The notes beneath the pieces were generated by a model. It saw only the letters and a program-made list of their open reading frames with translations, did not search any database and had not been told where the DNA came from. A program made the translations under genes and the position numbers. A stretch of DNA of 9,274 nucleotides from Pseudomonadota bacterium. GTDB lineage: Bacteria; Desulfobacterota; Syntrophia; Syntrophales; JADFWA01. The stretch is from the NCBI GenBank assembly GCA_030612385.1, contig JAUWNZ010000032.1:1-9274 (forward strand), read 5' to 3'. Within the stretch, counting starts at the first letter, position 1, and each line of letters starts with the position of its first letter. This document shows positions 6,538 to 9,274 of the stretch, piece by piece.

Positions 6538-7539
6538 ATGAGATTTATCGATGAAGCAAAAATCTATGTCAACTCCGGCGACGGCGGAAAAGGTTGCGTC
6601 AGCTTCAGGAGGGAAAAGCATATTTCCCGTGGAGGACCGAACGGCGGCGACGGCGGAAAAGGCGGAGATGTAGTTGTAATAGCCTCTAAAAGTCATCGCA
6701 CTTTGCTCGATCTGAAGTTCAGACAACACCATATGGCGAAGCGTGGGGGGCAGGGTGGCAGTAACAATAAAACCGGCAGGAGTTCTCCTGATGTGGAAGT
6801 CGTAGTTCCCGTTGGAACCATTGTCAAGGATATTGAAACAGGTGAGGTTCTGGCGGATCTGACAACCGACGGGCAGAGATGTGTGGTAGCAGGAGGAGGA
6901 ATCGGCGGCAGGGGAAACGCAAGGTTTGCAACATCGACCAATAGAGCGCCCCGTTATGCGCAGGAGGGAGAAAAAGGAGAGGAAAGACATATTGGGCTTG
7001 AACTCAAACTTCTTGCAGACGTGGGAATCGTTGGCCTGCCCAATGCTGGAAAATCGACCTTCATTTCAAGGGTCTCAGCCGCCAGGCCCAAGATAGCGGA
7101 TTATCCCTTCACTACACTGACGCCGAATCTTGGAGTTGTAAGATATGGTGATTTTGATACATTTGTCATTGCGGATATTCCCGGATTGATAAAAGGAGCC
7201 CATGAGGGGCAGGGACTGGGAACGAAATTCCTTCGTCATATTGAAAGAACAATGCTCCTTCTTCACCTTATCGATATTTCAATAGATTCCCACAGCAGCA
7301 ACTGGGAAGACTTTAATTCTATAAATAATGAACTCACTCTTTTTAGCCCTCTTCTGGCAGAAAAACCTCAGATCGTGGCGCTCAATAAGATAGACCTTTC
7401 TGTAGCAAGTGATGAGGTGAAAAAGCAGATCAATATCTTCAAAAAACATGGAATAAAACTCTTTCCCGTCTCGGCAGTTACTGGTGAGGGAGTGGATACA
7501 CTGATAAAGGAGATAGTGAAAACTTTACAGATATTGTAA
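6538..7539 (+). CDS. obgE: Obg/CgtA, ribosome-assembly GTPase
   Basis: This 333-residue protein has the two conserved Obg domains. The glycine-rich Obg fold spans about residues 1-158 (MRFIDEAKIYVNSGDGGKGC, then NGGDGGKGGDVV near 35-46). The G domain spans about 160-330 with G1 GLPNAGKST (166-174), switch I DYPFTTLTPNLG (188-199), G3 DIPGLIKGAHEG (213-224), G4 NKID (283-286) and G5 SAVTGEG near 318. It stops after the G domain, without the OCT or acidic extension found in some Obg proteins. Obg binds the 50S subunit during late assembly and responds to GTP/ppGpp; this is family knowledge. The start codon is fixed by the conserved N-terminus, yet no Shine-Dalgarno sequence is visible in the AT/pyrimidine-rich bases before it. 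Gene order rplU-rpmA-obgE-proB is common in this part of the bacterial tree, though here obgE sits 200 bases from rpmA behind a terminator. Confidence 0.97.
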   Translation: MRFIDEAKIYVNSGDGGKGCVSFRREKHISRGGPNGGDGGKGGDVVVIASKSHRTLLDLKFRQHHMAKRGGQGGSNNKTGRSSPDVEVVVPVGTIVKDIETGEVLADLTTDGQRCVVAGGGIGGRGNARFATSTNRAPRYAQEGEKGEERHIGLELKLLADVGIVGLPNAGKSTFISRVSAARPKIADYPFTTLTPNLGVVRYGDFDTFVIADIPGLIKGAHEGQGLGTKFLRHIERTMLLLHLIDISIDSHSSNWEDFNSINNELTLFSPLLAEKPQIVALNKIDLSVASDEVKKQINIFKKHGIKLFPVSAVTGEGVDTLIKEIVKTLQIL

Positions 7540-7567
7540 CCGTTTTGGGTTCAGGATAAGAATTGAT

Positions 7568-7622
7568 GTAAGCGTTTACTGAACATTGAAATCAGAAAAT
7601 AGAAATTGGAAATTTGGCCTCC
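7568..7622. repeat. 55-bp dispersed repeat, copy 2 (proB leader)
   Basis: This is the partner of 4624-4678: same orientation, no gaps, identical GTAAGC, GAAC, TGAAAT and AAATTTGGCCT blocks. It fills most of the obgE-proB spacer and ends 13 bases before the annotated proB start. Unlike copy 1, it is not followed by an inverted second arm. Confidence 0.8.
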
Positions 7623-7635
7623 GATGTAATAAAAG

Positions 7636-8853
7636 ATGAACAGTAATCTTAAGAAAACATGTAAGCCATCTTATGGCGCCAAAGGAGCTTATCGAGTAGA
7701 TAACCTGTCCCGACAAGATATCCTGGCAAATGTAAAAAGGGTCTTGATCAAAATCGGCACCGGTGTTTTATCCGGTAAGGACGGGCTTGCTCTTAACATA
7801 ATAGAACAACTTGTCGATGATATAGCGCAACTCACGAAAAGTGGCTATCAGATAGTTATTGTCTCATCAGGGGCTATCGCTTCCGGCATGCACAGGATGG
7901 GAGTGAAGGCGTATCGCAATACGCTTATGAAGAGCATACCGCAAAAGCAGGCGGCCGCAGCCGTGGGACAGGGAAGGTTGATGAGGGTCTATTCTAATGC
8001 CTTTGGCAAACATGATCTAATAGTAGCTCAGGTTCTTCTGACCATGAGTGACCTGACTGACAGAAAAAGGTTTCTTAATGTTCGCAATACCATTTCAACG
8101 CTTATGGAATGGGGGGTTATCCCTATTATCAACGAGAATGACACCGTCTCGGTCGATGAAATAAAATTTGGAGATAATGATAATCTTGCCGCAATGACGG
8201 CAAATATCATCGGAGCCCATCTTCTCATAAATTTAACCAACACCAAAGGTCTCTATGATAGAAATCCGACAGGATCAGAGAAGGCCAGACTGATTCCACT
8301 GGTGAAAGATATTACGGATGAAATTGAGGCGGCAGCCACTGCGGAATCAGATCCGGTGGGTATGGGTGGTATGAAAAGCAAGGTCATGGCGGCAAAAAAG
8401 GTTGCCGCTTTCGGCATTCCATACATCGTAGCCCACGGCAAGACAAAAGGTATACTTCAAGACATATTTGCAGGCAAAGAGACAGGAACCCTCTTTTTGC
8501 CGGCAAATGAACACATGAAGAGCAGAAAATACTGGATAGCGTTTACCTTAGAGACAAGAGGTAAACTGTTCATCGATGATGGCGCAAAGAAGGCCATTAT
8601 TCATCAGGGGAAAAGTCTGCTTCCCTCGGGCATCATTAAGGTAGAAGGAGTCTTTTATGAGGGGGATGCCGTAACCTGTGTGGATATGGAAACGGCAGTC
8701 CTGGCGAAGGGTCTGGTAAACTACAGTTCTTCAGATATAGATAAAATAAAGGGCTTGAAAACATCTCAGATCAAACAGATGTTGGGAAACAAGTCCTACG
8801 ATGAAATCATACACAGGGATAATATGGTAGTGTCAAAAAAGATCAAGGTGTAA
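7636..8853 (+). CDS. proB: Glutamate 5-kinase with PUA domain
   Basis: ProB phosphorylates glutamate with ATP to gamma-glutamyl phosphate, the first step of proline synthesis, and is usually feedback-inhibited by proline. The amino-acid kinase domain (about residues 33-285) shows RVLIKIGTGVL (35-45), IVIVSSGAIASGMHRMG (73-89), QKQAAAAVGQGRLM (103-116), INENDTVSVDEIKFGDND (165-182), LTNTKGLYDRNP (200-211) and GMGGMKSKVMAA (242-253). A PUA domain follows at about 305-385. At 405 residues it is longer than the E. coli enzyme (367), with the catalytic lysine at 39 instead of about 10. ATG 7636 is the only normal start codon upstream of the fold, and its ribosome binding site is poor. AAAGGAG at 7681-7687 looks like a ribosome binding site but faces GTA, not a start codon. 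proA is not seen downstream. Confidence 0.96.
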   Translation: MNSNLKKTCKPSYGAKGAYRVDNLSRQDILANVKRVLIKIGTGVLSGKDGLALNIIEQLVDDIAQLTKSGYQIVIVSSGAIASGMHRMGVKAYRNTLMKSIPQKQAAAAVGQGRLMRVYSNAFGKHDLIVAQVLLTMSDLTDRKRFLNVRNTISTLMEWGVIPIINENDTVSVDEIKFGDNDNLAAMTANIIGAHLLINLTNTKGLYDRNPTGSEKARLIPLVKDITDEIEAAATAESDPVGMGGMKSKVMAAKKVAAFGIPYIVAHGKTKGILQDIFAGKETGTLFLPANEHMKSRKYWIAFTLETRGKLFIDDGAKKAIIHQGKSLLPSGIIKVEGVFYEGDAVTCVDMETAVLAKGLVNYSSSDIDKIKGLKTSQIKQMLGNKSYDEIIHRDNMVVSKKIKV

Positions 8854-9274
8854 AATGAATATAAGTACTCAGGTTCACGGTTCCATGGTTCAAGGTTAGA
8901 GGGCGATGGGAATTGAATGTTTTGAAGATGGGGAATGTCCATGTGTGATGTCTAACGATATATTTCATTTCGCAGCCCTGGGAGAAGAGGGAAGGGCGAC
9001 ATGCTTCAAGTTAAACTTCCTGTGTCGAAATTCGGCCTAACGCGGGAATCACTGTTTACACTTTTTATGTTGATTTTTCCTACCTTCATCAGTGAAACCT
9101 TCAAGTAATACTTTAACCTTTCCTTATCAAAAAGAGTAACCCTGAACCTGTAACCGTGTACGATATGTTGAATAAAGAGAGATAAGGGAAATGACATGAT
9201 TTCATCTTCTGATACGAAAAACTTAAAATTAAAGCGAAACGACTCTAACTCCTGGCTTACAAGAATAGTTTCTC
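8854..9274. other. Gene-free region after proB with degenerate inverted repeats
   Basis: I see no convincing gene in these 421 bases. CACGGTTCCATGGTTCAAGG at 8876-8895 (extending to 8898) has a degenerate inverted partner at 9137-9158 (TAACCCTGAACCTGTAACCG and onward), matching at about 19 of 23 positions with one gap, so 8876-9158 may be a decayed palindromic element of about 280 bp. GGTTCAAGGTTAGAGG at 8887-8902 also resembles the inner hairpin near 4705-4724 in reverse. Small open frames here (35, 44 and 63 codons) have no recognisable product. The right edge carries a partial copy of the 1101-1376 element. Confidence 0.5.
9235..9274. repeat. Partial second copy of the 1101-1376 repeat at the right edge
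   Basis: These 40 bases match 1307-1346 without gaps at 33 of 40 positions (CGAAACGA, then CTTGGCTTAC against CCTGGCTTAC, then TTTCTC). CTGATACG also occurs just to the left in both places (1301-1308 and 9209-9216), but here about 20 extra bases intervene. The copy is cut by the window edge, so the outer CGCAGAG units would lie outside. Confidence 0.7.

Noticed and set aside
6433..6990. 185-codon minus-strand frame over the start of obgE
   Set aside because: Shadow of the obgE coding sequence; the plus-strand protein has every conserved Obg motif.
9001..9108. 35-codon plus-strand frame with a purine-rich upstream region and a hydrophobic stretch (LFTLFMLIF)
   Set aside because: Too short and AT-rich to separate from chance; no family recognised and it overlaps other open frames in a repeat region.
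9006..9197. 63-codon open frame on the minus strand after proB
   Set aside because: No recognisable product, no good ribosome binding site, and it overlaps the degenerate inverted repeat at 9137-9158.

Overview
The window is ordinary chromosomal core DNA from a Gram-negative bacterium. The best fit is Desulfobacterota (former Deltaproteobacteria), perhaps near Syntrophus-type lineages. The reasons are the linkage rplU-rpmA-obgE-proB, a short Obg without a C-terminal extension, an adenylate kinase with a metal-type lid, a CoA ligase of the NDP-forming family, and spacers full of palindromic repeats. The taxonomic call is inference; there is no rRNA or other decisive marker here.

Left half (1-5493), all on the minus strand and read right to left: adk (adenylate kinase), a strong hairpin terminator, lepA (elongation factor 4), hemW (radical-SAM heme chaperone), and the first 355 codons of an NDP-forming acyl/acetyl-CoA synthetase that runs off the left edge. 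lepA and hemW are neighbours in many bacteria. Right half (5684-8853), all on the plus strand: a good sigma70-type promoter, rplU (L21), rpmA (L27), a terminator, obgE (ribosome-assembly GTPase) and proB (glutamate 5-kinase). The two halves diverge from 5494-5758, which carries a promoter for each direction. No proA gene is visible downstream of proB; 8854-9274 holds repeats and no convincing gene.

The functional theme is translation and ribosome assembly (L21, L27, Obg, LepA), adenylate balance (Adk), heme delivery (HemW), proline synthesis (ProB), and acyl-CoA/ATP interconversion (the partial ligase).

The notable part is between the genes. Most spacers hold a palindromic or dispersed repeat: a long inverted-repeat element after hemW (1101-1376), a second one between hemW and lepA (2542-2809), a 55-bp repeat present both in the lepA leader (4624-4678) and in the proB leader (7568-7622), a nested inverted repeat before the adk terminator, and degenerate repeats after proB, including a second copy of part of the first element at the right edge. 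None has an ORF of its own, so they look like non-autonomous, MITE-like or REP-like sequences. I found no defence system, CRISPR array, tRNA or rRNA, and no evidence of a new multigene system.
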